Source: Pseudomonas hamedanensis (GTDB lineage Bacteria; Pseudomonadota; Gammaproteobacteria; Pseudomonadales; Pseudomonadaceae). From it: 64,000 nucleotides of DNA. Below, piece by piece: positions 52,728 through 61,579 of the stretch. Within the stretch, counting starts at the first letter, position 1. The number at the start of each line of letters is the position of its first letter. Below the pieces are notes generated by a model, which was not told the DNA's origin, made no database searches, and saw only the letters and a program-made list of their open reading frames with translations. Both the position numbers and the translations under genes were made by a program. The stretch spans positions 1,386,501 through 1,450,500 of the forward strand of contig NZ_CP077091.1 of assembly GCF_014268595.2 (NCBI RefSeq), in the 5' to 3' direction.

Positions 52728-53831
52728 ATGAGCACCACCGACACCGCCGCCCCGGCGTTAAAAGAGATTTTCAACGCCGAACGTCTGCAGCACATCGCTA
52801 CCGAGACGGCCGCCGTTTACCCGGCGTTTAAAACCGAGGCGTTCCTCAAGCATGCCAGTCACGGCCTGGCCGAGCTATCGGTAATGCAACGCATGGCCCG
52901 CGTCGCCGAAAGCCTGCACGCCGTGCTGCCGCTGAATTACGAAGATTCCCTCGATGTATTACGCGCCCTCGCGCCACGGCTGAACAGCGGATTCGTCAGC
53001 ATGTGCCTGCCGCACTACGTTGCCAGCTACGGCGGGCATGCGTTCGAAACGTCCATGCAAGCCCTGAAGTACTTCACCACCTTCGGCTCCTCTGAATTCG
53101 CCATCCGCCACTTTCTGCGCACGGACCTTGAACGCTCGCTGGAATTGATGCACGACTGGACCCGAGACGAAAACCACCACGTCCGCCGCCTCGCCAGCGA
53201 AGGCAGCCGCCCTCGCCTGCCCTGGTCGTTTCGACTGGAGACGGTGCAGGCGAATCCGCAATTGGCCGCCGGGATACTGGATCGACTGAAAGCAGATGAG
53301 AGTTTGTATGTGCGCAAGTCCGTGGCGAATCATTTGAATGACGTAACCAAGGTGCATCCGGCGTGGGTGCTGAATGCGGTTGAAGGGTGGTCGCTGGAGA
53401 ACAGGCACACGGCCTGGATCGCCAGGCATGCGTTGCGCAGTTTGATCAAGCAGGGCGACCTGCGGGCGCTGACGGTCATTGGCGCGGGGGCGAAGGCCGA
53501 AGTTCAGTTGCTGGATTTTACGGTTACGCCGACGGCAGTTCGGTTGGGCGAGACAATTACTTTATCGTTCACGGTCAAGTCGATGGTGGCGCATGAGCAG
53601 AAGTTGGTGATTGATTATGCGATTGACTATGTAAAGGCGAATGGCAGTGTTTCGAGGAAGGTGTTCAAATTGAAGACGTTGGCGTTGCTGGGGTATGGCG
53701 AGGAACGTGTGAAGCGCAGTCAGCAGATCAAGGACTTTACGACGCGCAAGCATTTTGCCGGGCGACATGCTGTGCAGGTGATGGTGAATGGCGAGGTATT
53801 GGCTAACGCCGCATTCAGCGTTCTGACCTGA
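52728..53831 (+). CDS. AlkC-like DNA alkylation repair protein with C-terminal Ig-like domain
   Basis: Protein of 367 aa. The first 240 residues are helical HEAT-like repeats (ALKYFTTFGSSEFAIRHFLR; DENHHVRRLASEGSRPRLPW), the architecture of AlkC/AlkD glycosylases that remove 3-methyladenine; the RLASEGSRPRLPW stretch is a strong family match. The C-terminal 110 residues are beta-rich (FTVTPTAVRLGETITLSFTV) and look like the Ig-like domain described for one AlkC subgroup, which contacts DNA. It follows the GST gene by 2 bp. From about 53,260 the codons are less GC-rich than before. Confidence 0.85.
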   Translation: MSTTDTAAPALKEIFNAERLQHIATETAAVYPAFKTEAFLKHASHGLAELSVMQRMARVAESLHAVLPLNYEDSLDVLRALAPRLNSGFVSMCLPHYVASYGGHAFETSMQALKYFTTFGSSEFAIRHFLRTDLERSLELMHDWTRDENHHVRRLASEGSRPRLPWSFRLETVQANPQLAAGILDRLKADESLYVRKSVANHLNDVTKVHPAWVLNAVEGWSLENRHTAWIARHALRSLIKQGDLRALTVIGAGAKAEVQLLDFTVTPTAVRLGETITLSFTVKSMVAHEQKLVIDYAIDYVKANGSVSRKVFKLKTLALLGYGEERVKRSQQIKDFTTRKHFAGRHAVQVMVNGEVLANAAFSVLT

Positions 53832-53875
53832 GGCCTATCAGGAGGAGTGAAGGTTGCCCCCACTCCCCCTCGTCG

Positions 53876-55042
53876 TCACGCCACTGCCGCAGTGCGTGTT
53901 CTGGAGCGCCAGGCAAAAGCCAGGACCATCAGCAGGCCCAGAGCGGCCATCGCCGCGCCGGCCAGGGAAATTGACGGATAACCCAACCCGGCGTTGATCA
54001 CCGCTCCGCCCAGCGCCGCACCGATCGCGTTGCCAAAGTTGAAGGCACCGATATTCACCGCAGAGGCGAGATTGGGCGCGTCCTTGGCAGCTTCCATCAC
54101 TCGCATCTGCAGCGGCGGCACCAGGGCGAAGCTGGCGATACCCCAGATCAGGATGGCAACAGCGGCTGGCAGCGGCCAGCGCATCAGGAGCGTAAACGCC
54201 AGCAAGACCACAATCAGCGCGCTCAGCGAGACGATCAGGGTGCGATCGATCGAGCGGTCGGCAGCCTTGCCGCCCCACATGTTGCCCAGCGTCAACCCCA
54301 CACCGAATAGCACCAGCATGGCGGTGATGTAAGCGGTTGAGGCGTGGGTCTCGCTGCTGAGAATCGGTGCGATGTAAGTGAAGACGGTAAACATGGCACT
54401 TGATCCGACGACGGTCAGGGCCAGGGCTGCCAGCACCGGCCCTCGGCCCAGTGCGAGAATTTCCGCCAGCGCACCCACACTTTGTGGTGCCTTGAGGTTG
54501 GGCAGGGCGAACCACAACGCAGCCATGGTCAACACGCCGAGGCCGGTAATCCCCCAAAATGCCGTGCGCCAACCGAACAGCTCGCCAAACCAGGCGGCCA
54601 GCGGCACACCGCCAATGGTCGCCAGGGTCAGACCCATGAACATCGCCGCGACGGCGCCGGCACGTTTCTCTGGCGCGACCACACTGGCGGCGACAATGGA
54701 GCCAACGCCAAAGAACGCACCGTGGTTCAGTGAAGTCACCACCCTGGCGATCATGAGGCTGTAGTAATCGGTCGCCAGGGCTGACATCAGATTGCCCAAG
54801 GTGAAAATCGCCATGAGTCCGATCAGCAGGTAGCGCCGGGGAATCCTGCCGGTGGTCAGCGTCATCAGCGGCGCACCGAGCAGTACGCCCAAGGCGTAAG
54901 CACTGACCAAAAGACCCGCAGCAGGAATGGAAACGCCGAGATCGGCAGCGATGCCGGGCAACATGCCCATGGGCGCAAACTCGGTCACGCCGATGCCAAA
55001 GGCACCGATGGCGAGTGCAACAAGGGGTGGATTGATACGCAT
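53876..55042 (-). CDS. MFS transporter, sugar efflux/AraJ-like
   Basis: Twelve-segment major facilitator protein of 388 aa. IGAFGIGVTEFAPMGMLPGI opens helix 1, LLIGLMAIFTLGNLMSA follows in helix 3, and SLNHGAFFGVGSIVAA lies in helix 4, all typical of the DHA1 AraJ/arabinose-efflux group. GAGGAG seven bases before the ATG at 55042 sets the start, although the frame stays open for another 350 bp. Divergent from a LysR regulator that probably controls it. Export substrate unknown. Confidence 0.9.
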   Translation of the reverse strand: MRINPPLVALAIGAFGIGVTEFAPMGMLPGIAADLGVSIPAAGLLVSAYALGVLLGAPLMTLTTGRIPRRYLLIGLMAIFTLGNLMSALATDYYSLMIARVVTSLNHGAFFGVGSIVAASVVAPEKRAGAVAAMFMGLTLATIGGVPLAAWFGELFGWRTAFWGITGLGVLTMAALWFALPNLKAPQSVGALAEILALGRGPVLAALALTVVGSSAMFTVFTYIAPILSSETHASTAYITAMLVLFGVGLTLGNMWGGKAADRSIDRTLIVSLSALIVVLLAFTLLMRWPLPAAVAILIWGIASFALVPPLQMRVMEAAKDAPNLASAVNIGAFNFGNAIGAALGGAVINAGLGYPSISLAGAAMAALGLLMVLAFAWRSRTRTAAVA

Positions 55043-55136
55043 GGAAATCTCCTCATCTATGCCGCCAATGCTACGATCCATCGTTTTCAGGCGGTAGATA
55101 GCGATTTTGGCAATCACCTTTGCGTAAGAGGCACGA

Positions 55137-56030
55137 ATGGACTTCAACGGCAGGTCAGGTGAAATGAGCGTATTCGTCACCGTGGCCCGGGAAGGCAGCC
55201 TGTCGGCTGCTGCGCGTGCATTGGGGCTGACACCCTCGGCGGTCAGCCGGATCATTGCCCGCGCCGAACAACGTCTCGGCACGCGCTTGTTGTTGCGCAC
55301 CACCCGCGCGCTCACGTTCACCGCCGAGGGCGAGGCGTTCCTGCGTGGCGCGCGGCGCATTCTGGCCGACATGGACGAGGTCGAAGAAGCCATCGCCGAT
55401 CAGGGCGTGCCCAAGGGCCGGTTGCGGGTCAGCGCCGCACTTGGCCATGGGCGGCTGGCGATCGTTCCGCTGGTCGCCGACTTCAGCGCGCGCCACCCGA
55501 ACATCGTCGTTGACCTCAGCCTCGGTGACGAAGTGGTCGACATTCTCGCAGGCCAGGCGGACGTGGCGGTGCGCTTTGGTCACCTGCCCGACAGTCCGCT
55601 GACGGCACGCCGGATCGGCCATACCGGCCAAGTCGTGGTGGCGTCGCCCGACTATCTGCGGCGGCACGGCACCCCAAACGAACCGGAGGACCTGCTCCAG
55701 CACAACTGCCTGCGCTTCAATTTCCGACGTGCCGAACCCGACTGGCCGTTTGTCCGCGACGGAAAAGAATTCTCGCTGAAGGTCAATGGCAACATCGAAT
55801 GCTCCAGTGGTGAAGCACTGGCCCAATTTGCCAGAGTCGGTGCCGGCATTGCGCGCATTGGCGAGTTCAGCGTGAGAGAGGATTTGCAGCGCGGCGACTT
55901 GATACCGCTGGTCGAAGACTGGAACCCCGGCGACCAGGAGCCGATTCACGCGGTGTTCGTGGGTGGCTTGGCAATGCCGGCGCGGGTGCGGTTGTTCGTG
56001 GATTTCTTGCTGGAACATCACCGGATGTAA
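55137..56030 (+). CDS. LysR-family regulator
   Basis: LysR-type regulator of 297 aa. Helix-turn-helix: VTVAREGSLSAAARALGLTP, then AVSRIIARAEQRLGTRLLLR. The effector domain contains GRLRVSAALGHGRLAIVPLV and is of the type found in regulators beside efflux pumps. Start ATG at 55137, 94 bp from the divergent MFS gene start, so control of that exporter is likely. After this gene the GC content drops noticeably through the next genes. Confidence 0.9.
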   Translation: MDFNGRSGEMSVFVTVAREGSLSAAARALGLTPSAVSRIIARAEQRLGTRLLLRTTRALTFTAEGEAFLRGARRILADMDEVEEAIADQGVPKGRLRVSAALGHGRLAIVPLVADFSARHPNIVVDLSLGDEVVDILAGQADVAVRFGHLPDSPLTARRIGHTGQVVVASPDYLRRHGTPNEPEDLLQHNCLRFNFRRAEPDWPFVRDGKEFSLKVNGNIECSSGEALAQFARVGAGIARIGEFSVREDLQRGDLIPLVEDWNPGDQEPIHAVFVGGLAMPARVRLFVDFLLEHHRM

Positions 56031-56083
56031 GCGGTGATGGCCACGAGCCGACGTCACGGGTAGGCGCTTATAGCAATCATCAT

Positions 56084-56551
56084 TCAAGCGTCGCCACACC
56101 GTTTCAATGTCTTCGCCATGATGATCGTGCGCTCCGATTGATGAAATTCGTCGCGGATCTTTTTAAAACCAAGCGAAGCGTAGAAGCCTTCTGCCGTGAT
56201 TGAAGAGGGAACGCAAACGTGTTTTAGACCCCTGCCCAAGGCGATTGATTGAATCCTCTGCATCAAACGCCTTCCAATCCCCCTTCCTTGATAGAGCGGG
56301 TCGACAAACACGCTTCGAACAACGTTGTCATCGAGACTGGCCGTGGCAACGATACGACTGTCGATAACAGCCACCAGCACGTGACGCCCGGTCATCCGAT
56401 GGAGGACCGCTGCTGGTGAAAAATCTTGAACCAGTTGATCGATGATGTCGGATGAATAGTCCTGGGCATTTGATTCACGCAGCGCGTCAACGATCGTTCT
56501 ACTGATAGCCGGCGCATCCGCATTCGTCGCGTTTCGAATCTGAACTTCCAT
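56084..56551 (-). CDS. GNAT-family N-acetyltransferase
   Basis: Acetyl-CoA-dependent acyltransferase of 155 aa. The coenzyme-binding motif A is SVFVDPLYQGRGIGRRLMQR, with the QGRGIG pyrophosphate loop near residue 97; the closing EGFYASLGFKKI gives the conserved Tyr. Start at 56551 (MEVQIRNA) rather than ten residues earlier. Substrate unknown. Flanked by divergent thioesterase gene. Confidence 0.88.
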   Translation of the reverse strand: MEVQIRNATNADAPAISRTIVDALRESNAQDYSSDIIDQLVQDFSPAAVLHRMTGRHVLVAVIDSRIVATASLDDNVVRSVFVDPLYQGRGIGRRLMQRIQSIALGRGLKHVCVPSSITAEGFYASLGFKKIRDEFHQSERTIIMAKTLKRCGDA

Positions 56552-56717
56552 CACGTAGCTCCCTGCTTGCGCGCCGCCCATTCAGAGCACATGACTTATC
56601 GCTACCAATTCCCCATACGTATAGCGCTTGCGTCAGTGCGCGACTACCCATAAACCCATGTTGAATCGACGTATTCCAGTCAATGAAACCAGCTAATCGC
56701 CAGCAGAGGGGACGATC

Positions 56718-57131
56718 ATGAACACCACGACAATTCCTGAGGGTTTCGCTCCGTTTACCCGCTCCAGTCCGTTGCTTGATTTGCTTGGCCCGATTTACGC
56801 GAAGGGCCATGGGTTGCAATTGGAGCTGGGATTGCTCACCGACTCACGACATGCCAATGGCCGGGGCACCTTGCATGGCGGTGTACTGGCGACGTTAGCG
56901 GATGTCGGCATGGGCTACGCCATGGCCTTTTCCAGCGACCCTCCGCAGCCATTGATCACGGCGAGCATGACGCTTGATTATCTTGGCGCAGTACAAATCA
57001 ATGAGTGGCTGGTGGTACGTCTTGAGCTTTCCAAAAAAGGACGTCAACTGGCGTTTGCCGCCGTCAGTTTGCATGTCGGTGAGCGAACAGTTGCGCGCGC
57101 CAGTGCGGTGTTTGCTGTGCCCGTGAGTTGA
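56718..57131 (+). CDS. PaaI-family hotdog thioesterase
   Basis: Acyl-CoA thioesterase of 137 aa. The hotdog signature RGTLHGGVLATLADVGMGYA holds His53-Gly54-Gly55, the oxyanion hole, and Asp62, the likely catalytic acid. ITASMTLDYLGAVQ and the closing TVARASAVFAVPV strand complete the fold. GAGGGGAC before the ATG. Single gene; 65 bp later the convergent DUF2931 gene ends. Confidence 0.9.
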   Translation: MNTTTIPEGFAPFTRSSPLLDLLGPIYAKGHGLQLELGLLTDSRHANGRGTLHGGVLATLADVGMGYAMAFSSDPPQPLITASMTLDYLGAVQINEWLVVRLELSKKGRQLAFAAVSLHVGERTVARASAVFAVPVS

Positions 57132-57196
57132 AAGGCTTGTTCATCAAGGTGCTTGTGATTGATGAAGCTTCAGAATCATTTCACTGCTTCAGAGGA

Positions 57197-57850
57197 TTAC
57201 CAACTCCCATACGGGATGCCGAATTTTTCGATATAGCGTTTGGACTTTTCGCTTACGGGATACGCGTAGCGCCCTTGATTCTTACCTTGGCTAGGCCCTA
57301 GCGGTTCGATCTCTGCCTGTGCTCTCGCGACTTTGACGGGATGGTGGCACGAGTCTCTGACCCAGACTTGGACGACACCACCTGGCGCCAAACCCAAGTA
57401 AATAGACGCGTTATAACGCCCCTTTTGTTCGGGTGTTTTCACGCAGCGCTGGTTTACAGACTCAAGCATGAGTTGCCTGGCTTCTTCGGGAATATCCACC
57501 CAGACCTTATACGTCTGCGGTTCAACAATGGACTGCCACCGGACATAGATCCGTTTGGGAAGATCCGCGCCAACAACTGCCTTTCCGGTGCTTCCAACAC
57601 CGTGCCAACCGCGGGCGGAGTCTGTGCCGTCTTCGGGTTGGCCCCCTGAAGCGGATCCACCGCCGGTGCGTAAGAACGTGTCGCCCTTGACGTCTTCTAC
57701 GGCGGTATCTTCTACCCAAACCTTCATGTAATCAGGTTCGGTGAACGCCAGCTCCCACCATGGAGATCTAGGATCATTTCTTGTGGAAAGTGGATCGGCG
57801 TGACAGCCAGTCATGAAGATCGCACAGAGCAGACTTGGAAGTAGTCTCAT
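57197..57850 (-). CDS. DUF2931-type lipoprotein, probable immunity protein
   Basis: Lipoprotein of 217 aa: MRLLPSLLCAIFMTGC gives a signal peptide with the lipobox MTGC (Cys16), so the mature protein is anchored in the periplasm. The mature part has WWELAFTEPDYMKVWVEDT, RIYVRWQSIVEPQTYKVW and RYIEKFGIPYGSW, the DUF2931 pattern. Its ATG overlaps the stop of the phospholipase-like gene by one base (TGATG). In type VI systems an effector aimed at the periplasm is paired with such a lipoprotein to protect the producer. Immunity role is inferred from this pairing. Confidence 0.78.
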   Translation of the reverse strand: MRLLPSLLCAIFMTGCHADPLSTRNDPRSPWWELAFTEPDYMKVWVEDTAVEDVKGDTFLRTGGGSASGGQPEDGTDSARGWHGVGSTGKAVVGADLPKRIYVRWQSIVEPQTYKVWVDIPEEARQLMLESVNQRCVKTPEQKGRYNASIYLGLAPGGVVQVWVRDSCHHPVKVARAQAEIEPLGPSQGKNQGRYAYPVSEKSKRYIEKFGIPYGSW

Positions 57851-59391
57851 CAGAAAAGTGTCCAATCGGGTACGTGTGGATGTTGCACGCGTATGCCGTC
57901 AGGTGTGGGCGCATTGATGTACACCGCTTTCACACCGCCTCCATCTTTCCTGCCTAGCGGATGGTTCCAGTTTGCAGAAACATGAATGTATTTGAGTTTG
58001 AGCATGTGCTCCTCTTCTGGCGTGGTGCTGTAGTCACCGGCAACAAATCGATCACACAAAGCCTGAAGCTCTGCCGGAAGTGCCAGATCAGGCGTGTCTG
58101 AAATGTCATTAAAACGAACGCCTTTATCTTTTGCCATTTTATGCATCACGCGCAGATAGATTCGGGACAGCATGCCGCTAACCGGGCGTTTGAGCTGTAC
58201 AGCGGCATACACATGTTTGACACTTGGGCTCATCCGGTCTTGCGGGCTTCTCGGCATCACCAGTGCAGGAGGCGTTACGATTTCCAGCATTTCAGCAGGC
58301 CAGCCGTTTGCTAGCCATCGATTTCTTACTAACACCGCATCGCGGTAAATAGACGTGGAGAGAACATCAGTATGCAGTGAGACTTCCAATGCTTGCATAG
58401 GACTGACAAGCACACATTCCTGAGCTTCGTCGAGGTAACTACCGCCTATATCGGAGTGAACGCCGGGCAGAGTAATCTCTAGATGAGCTGGCTTCACGCG
58501 GTTTAGGGCAAAAATGCCTCGGCACTCATCGCGAGCAACCAAATGGACGACGTCGGTAAAAAAACGACGATCCAGATAGAGTTTGATGCCCGTTGCAATT
58601 GGACTTTTCACATTGCCGAGATTGGACCAACCAGCGATTGACGGAACTGTATCGAATAACCCGATAAACCCCATTCTGATGTCGCCATCGTATTGATCGT
58701 TGAAAGCCCTGCTAAACGCTTCAGAATGACTCCGTAGCACTTCACCCAAGGGGCCTTGTTTGCCACGCACTACCTGATTGGCAAAGTGGCGAGCGGCGGC
58801 TGCACCCCGGCTGAATCCAAAGCTGTCAAAGGTCAGCGAAGTCACTTCGCTACCCGGGTTATCCTCCAAGAGCTCTTTAATACGTAATCCAATCGATTCA
58901 AACGAAGACTGGACCCGACTTGCAACTCCGGTATCACCTCGTCCCGTGCCACCTCCGAAGGGACTATCTTTCTCCCCCGCGCGAGTGCCAATACCATCCA
59001 CATAAATCATACGGGCAGCTTGCTTTCGGAGGCCCTCACCTTCGGCCCTCTCCGGGGCATCATAGAGCTCACTCAGTTTTCTAATATTCGTCGGGCCCGC
59101 TCCATAGCTACTGTCCGGGTCACTCATATAAGGCTGGCAACTCGCAGGAATATCCTGCGGTGTAATCGGATGCTGCGCACCACACAACAACCCCGCACCC
59201 GAGTTATTCGCATTATTGCCCGTCCCATCAAAGAACACCCCAATCCTCAGCGCGATGCCAATTTTCTCAGGCGCGCGCGCGGGCTCTTTCCCATGCTTCT
59301 CATACTCAGCCCAACGCTGGGCATGAATATCGACGGGTTTGGCTTGTTCGTAGCGGTAGTTTTTCGGCGGGTTTGGAACGTAACCACTCAA
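57850..59391 (-). CDS. DUF2235 phospholipase, candidate Tle1-like type VI effector
   Basis: Hydrolase of about 513 aa. The DUF2235 landmarks are GVFFDGTGNN near residue 51, the nucleophile elbow FGFSRGAAAARHF with Ser194, LFDTVPS with Asp247, and VHSDIGGSY with His312. Tle1 effectors of type VI secretion share this fold and break phospholipids. No vgrG, hcp or PAAR gene is nearby. The start is uncertain: TTG at 59391 has AAGGA eight bases upstream; TTG at 59430 would add 13 residues, and there is no ATG near. Codons are visibly less GC-rich than in flanking genes, as for acquired DNA. Confidence 0.8.
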   Translation of the reverse strand: MSGYVPNPPKNYRYEQAKPVDIHAQRWAEYEKHGKEPARAPEKIGIALRIGVFFDGTGNNANNSGAGLLCGAQHPITPQDIPASCQPYMSDPDSSYGAGPTNIRKLSELYDAPERAEGEGLRKQAARMIYVDGIGTRAGEKDSPFGGGTGRGDTGVASRVQSSFESIGLRIKELLEDNPGSEVTSLTFDSFGFSRGAAAARHFANQVVRGKQGPLGEVLRSHSEAFSRAFNDQYDGDIRMGFIGLFDTVPSIAGWSNLGNVKSPIATGIKLYLDRRFFTDVVHLVARDECRGIFALNRVKPAHLEITLPGVHSDIGGSYLDEAQECVLVSPMQALEVSLHTDVLSTSIYRDAVLVRNRWLANGWPAEMLEIVTPPALVMPRSPQDRMSPSVKHVYAAVQLKRPVSGMLSRIYLRVMHKMAKDKGVRFNDISDTPDLALPAELQALCDRFVAGDYSTTPEEEHMLKLKYIHVSANWNHPLGRKDGGGVKAVYINAPTPDGIRVQHPHVPDWTLF

Positions 59392-59529
59392 TCCTTGATT
59401 CCTTGTTCTGATCCTTGAAGAACGGCCCAAAGGGTGACAGCCGGAGCCGGGCGGTGCAAGCCGTGGCTGTGTGCCAGCCGTGGCAGCATTGTGGGTTGCA
59501 ACGAGGGTTGGCCCTCGTCGCGCTGGCGG

Positions 59530-59889
59530 TTATTTGGCGATTTCGACGTTATCCAATGCCTGATTCACCGCGATTTCGCCAAGCATCACCACCTGGGCGA
59601 TGCCCAGCAGGGTCTTGCGGCGCGGGTTGTCGAGGAGCGCGGCGAAGTCGTAGAGCATGGTGGTGGCCGAGCCGAGTGATTCACTGGCGTTGGCGAGCAG
59701 TGATTCGGTGTCGTATTGCGGGTTGGCGAGGAACATCGGTTCCGGGGCGCTGGTGCTGGCGAGGACGTCGGCGGGGCCGAGGTGGTGGTCGAGGGCGCGC
59801 TCGGCGGCTTCGTGAAGTTTTTTTGAATCGAGGGATTCGTAGGGGGATGCCGGATCTGTTTCTGGCGGGTTGGGCGTGACTTTGAACAT
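59530..59889 (-). CDS. DUF6124 (formerly DUF3077-type) family protein
   Basis: Small protein of 119 aa. The conserved opening MFKVTPNPPETDPASPYESL, the SKKLHEAAERALDHHL helix and the closing helices with the ALDNVE ending match a family that is multi-copy in fluorescent pseudomonads, of unknown role. AGGAG before the ATG at 59889 sets the start. The 5' leader of this gene folds into a multibranched structure (59922-60012). It is followed by the effector gene 138 bp downstream on the same strand. Confidence 0.85.
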   Translation of the reverse strand: MFKVTPNPPETDPASPYESLDSKKLHEAAERALDHHLGPADVLASTSAPEPMFLANPQYDTESLLANASESLGSATTMLYDFAALLDNPRRKTLLGIAQVVMLGEIAVNQALDNVEIAK

Positions 59890-59921
59890 GGTGAGCTCCT
59901 GATTCTTCATATGAAGCGACC

Positions 59922-60012
59922 CCCATCACTCGCAGATAATGGGTGGCAGCTATGTGCGGGTCTGCAAGACCGGGAAATCAGGAACCCGGCAGACCCGAAG
60001 GTCTCCCGCACA
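59922..60012 (-). promoter_or_regulatory. Multibranched structured leader of the DUF6124 gene
   Basis: On the minus strand a closing stem UGUGCGGG/CCCGCACA (60012-60005 with 59960-59953) encloses three hairpins: AGACC-UUCG-GGUCU (60004-59991), CCGGG/CCCGG (59989-59970, 10-base loop) and GUCU/AGAC (59970-59960). A further hairpin, CCCAUUA/UGAUGGG with an 8-base loop (59943-59922), lies 33 bases before the start codon. The UUCG tetraloop and four-way geometry are typical of a functional RNA. Could be a riboswitch-like leader, protein-binding element or small RNA. The remaining 370 bp up to 60374 hold no gene. Confidence 0.65.
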
Positions 60013-60270
60013 GAGCCGCCATTAAGCGGACACGAACGAGCGTCCTATGGCAGGGCTATGCGTCTGATTTTCCGGCGGGCTTGCAGACCCGATCACTGAT
60101 GGCAGTGACGGGAACCAAGTTACGGAGGGCGTGCCAGACGCACAAGCCGGCGGATTCTGGCTTAGTCGTAGGTAACGGCGCAAGGCGTTGTAGCCCGTTG
60201 CTGATTACTGGCGCGCTGTTTAAACATGATGGGTGTTTTCTGTTTATCTGGCAGTGAATGGGCTGACGCA

Positions 60271-60366
60271 TTCGCGAGCAAGCCCGCTCCCACAGGGGAT
60301 CGCGGGCTGGTCTGGGATTGCAGGTGTCAGGACTGGCATCTTCGCGAGCAGGCTCGCTCCCACAGG
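60271..60366. repeat. Two REP elements in the same orientation
   Basis: TTCGCGAGCAAGCCCGCTCC at 60271 and TTCGCGAGCAGGCTCGCTCC at 60341, each followed by CACAGG, 70 bp apart. Both point the same way, unlike the inverted pairs elsewhere. Located just after the arsH stop codon on the minus strand, so they probably shape the 3' end of the ars transcript. Confidence 0.82.
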
Positions 60367-60374
60367 TCTGGCAG

Positions 60375-61073
60375 TCAAATCGACCGCTGATTGACCCGCG
60401 CCATCAACTGCTCGGCACTTTCCTTGCGCTCGGAATAGCGATCTACCAGATGTGCCTGCTGCCCGCGCAGCAAAACGGTGAACTTCACCAGTTCCTCCAT
60501 CACATCCACCACACGGTCATAGAACGGCGACGGCTTCATCCGCCCCGCTTCGTCGAATTCCATGTAGGCCTTGGGCACCGAGGACTGGTTGGGGATGGTG
60601 AACATGCGCATCCAGCGGCCCAGCACGCGCAGCTGGTTGACCACATTGAACGACTGCGAGCCTCCGCAGACTTGCATCACCGCGAGGGTTTTGCCCTGGG
60701 TCGGGCGCACGGCGCCGAGTTCCAGCGGGACCCAGTCGATCTGCGCCTTGAACACCGCCGACATGGCGCCGTGGCGTTCCGGCGAGCACCACACCTGCCC
60801 CTCTGACCACAGCACCAGATTGCGCAGTTCCTGGACTTTCGGGTGGTCGACGGGAGCGTCATCGGGCAGGGGCAGACCGGACGGGTTGAAGATACGGGTT
60901 TCGGCGCCGAAGTGCTCAAGCAGGCGGGCGCTCTCCTCGACCAGCAAACGGCTGAACGAGCGTTCGCGGGTCGAGCCGTACAGCAGCAGAATGCGCGGTT
61001 TGTGTTCGTCCGGTGCCGATGGCTTGGTCGCGTCGAACAGGGTTGCGTCGAGGTTGGGCAAAGCGTCTGACAT
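60375..61073 (-). CDS. arsH: Arsenical resistance protein ArsH (NADPH:FMN oxidoreductase)
   Basis: Flavoprotein of 232 aa. The phosphate-binding loop GSTRERSFS is at residues 33-41 and the [20 protein letters not shown] region is diagnostic of ArsH. It uses NADPH and FMN to oxidise trivalent organoarsenicals (such as methylarsenite) to the less toxic pentavalent form. Third gene of arsR-arsC-arsH, 9 bp after arsC. REP elements follow the stop. Confidence 0.95.
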   Translation of the reverse strand: MSDALPNLDATLFDATKPSAPDEHKPRILLLYGSTRERSFSRLLVEESARLLEHFGAETRIFNPSGLPLPDDAPVDHPKVQELRNLVLWSEGQVWCSPERHGAMSAVFKAQIDWVPLELGAVRPTQGKTLAVMQVCGGSQSFNVVNQLRVLGRWMRMFTIPNQSSVPKAYMEFDEAGRMKPSPFYDRVVDVMEELVKFTVLLRGQQAHLVDRYSERKESAEQLMARVNQRSI

Positions 61074-61082
61074 GGGGCCTCC

Positions 61083-61553
61083 TTAAAGCGTGCCGATGCG
61101 GTCGAGTTCGACCTTCAGTTGTTCGCGACTGAGCGAGTGAAAAGGCAGATCGAGGAAGGCCTGGCAGCGCTGGCCGATGCGCATCAGGGTGGCGTGGAAG
61201 GCCGCCTCGATTGCGGCCTCGTCACCGATGACATCAGACGGATCTTCCAGGCCCCAGTGCGCTTTCAGGGCCGGGCCGAAGTACACCGGGCAAGTCTCGC
61301 CAGCCGCTTTATCGCAGACGGTGATGAGGATATCCGGCGGATTGTTTTCGAAGGCGTCGTTGCCTTTGCTGTGCAGACCGTCGATGGCGATGCCGTTCTT
61401 TTGCAGCGTCAACAGACTGCGCGGCAGGACTTGGCCTTTTGGATAACTGCCAGCACTCACCGCGGTGAACCCGGCGGGCGCCAGGTGATTGAACATGGCT
61501 TCGGAAAGAATGCTGCGGCAGCTGTTGGCCGTGCACATGAACAGAACTCGCAT
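61083..61553 (-). CDS. arsC: Arsenate reductase, thioredoxin-linked low-molecular-weight phosphatase type
   Basis: Reduces arsenate to arsenite; 156 aa. The CX5R loop is MCTANSCRS with nucleophile Cys7 and Arg13; the resolving cysteines are Cys80 and Cys88 in TVCDKAAGETCP; the general acid Asp104 is in GLEDPSD. This is the S. aureus pI258/B. subtilis type, which draws electrons from thioredoxin. It lies between arsR and arsH; no arsenite pump gene lies in the operon, so the arsenite formed must leave through a pump encoded elsewhere. Confidence 0.95.
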   Translation of the reverse strand: MRVLFMCTANSCRSILSEAMFNHLAPAGFTAVSAGSYPKGQVLPRSLLTLQKNGIAIDGLHSKGNDAFENNPPDILITVCDKAAGETCPVYFGPALKAHWGLEDPSDVIGDEAAIEAAFHATLMRIGQRCQAFLDLPFHSLSREQLKVELDRIGTL

Positions 61554-61579
61554 CGATGCGCTCCGTAAAAGTTAAAGAT

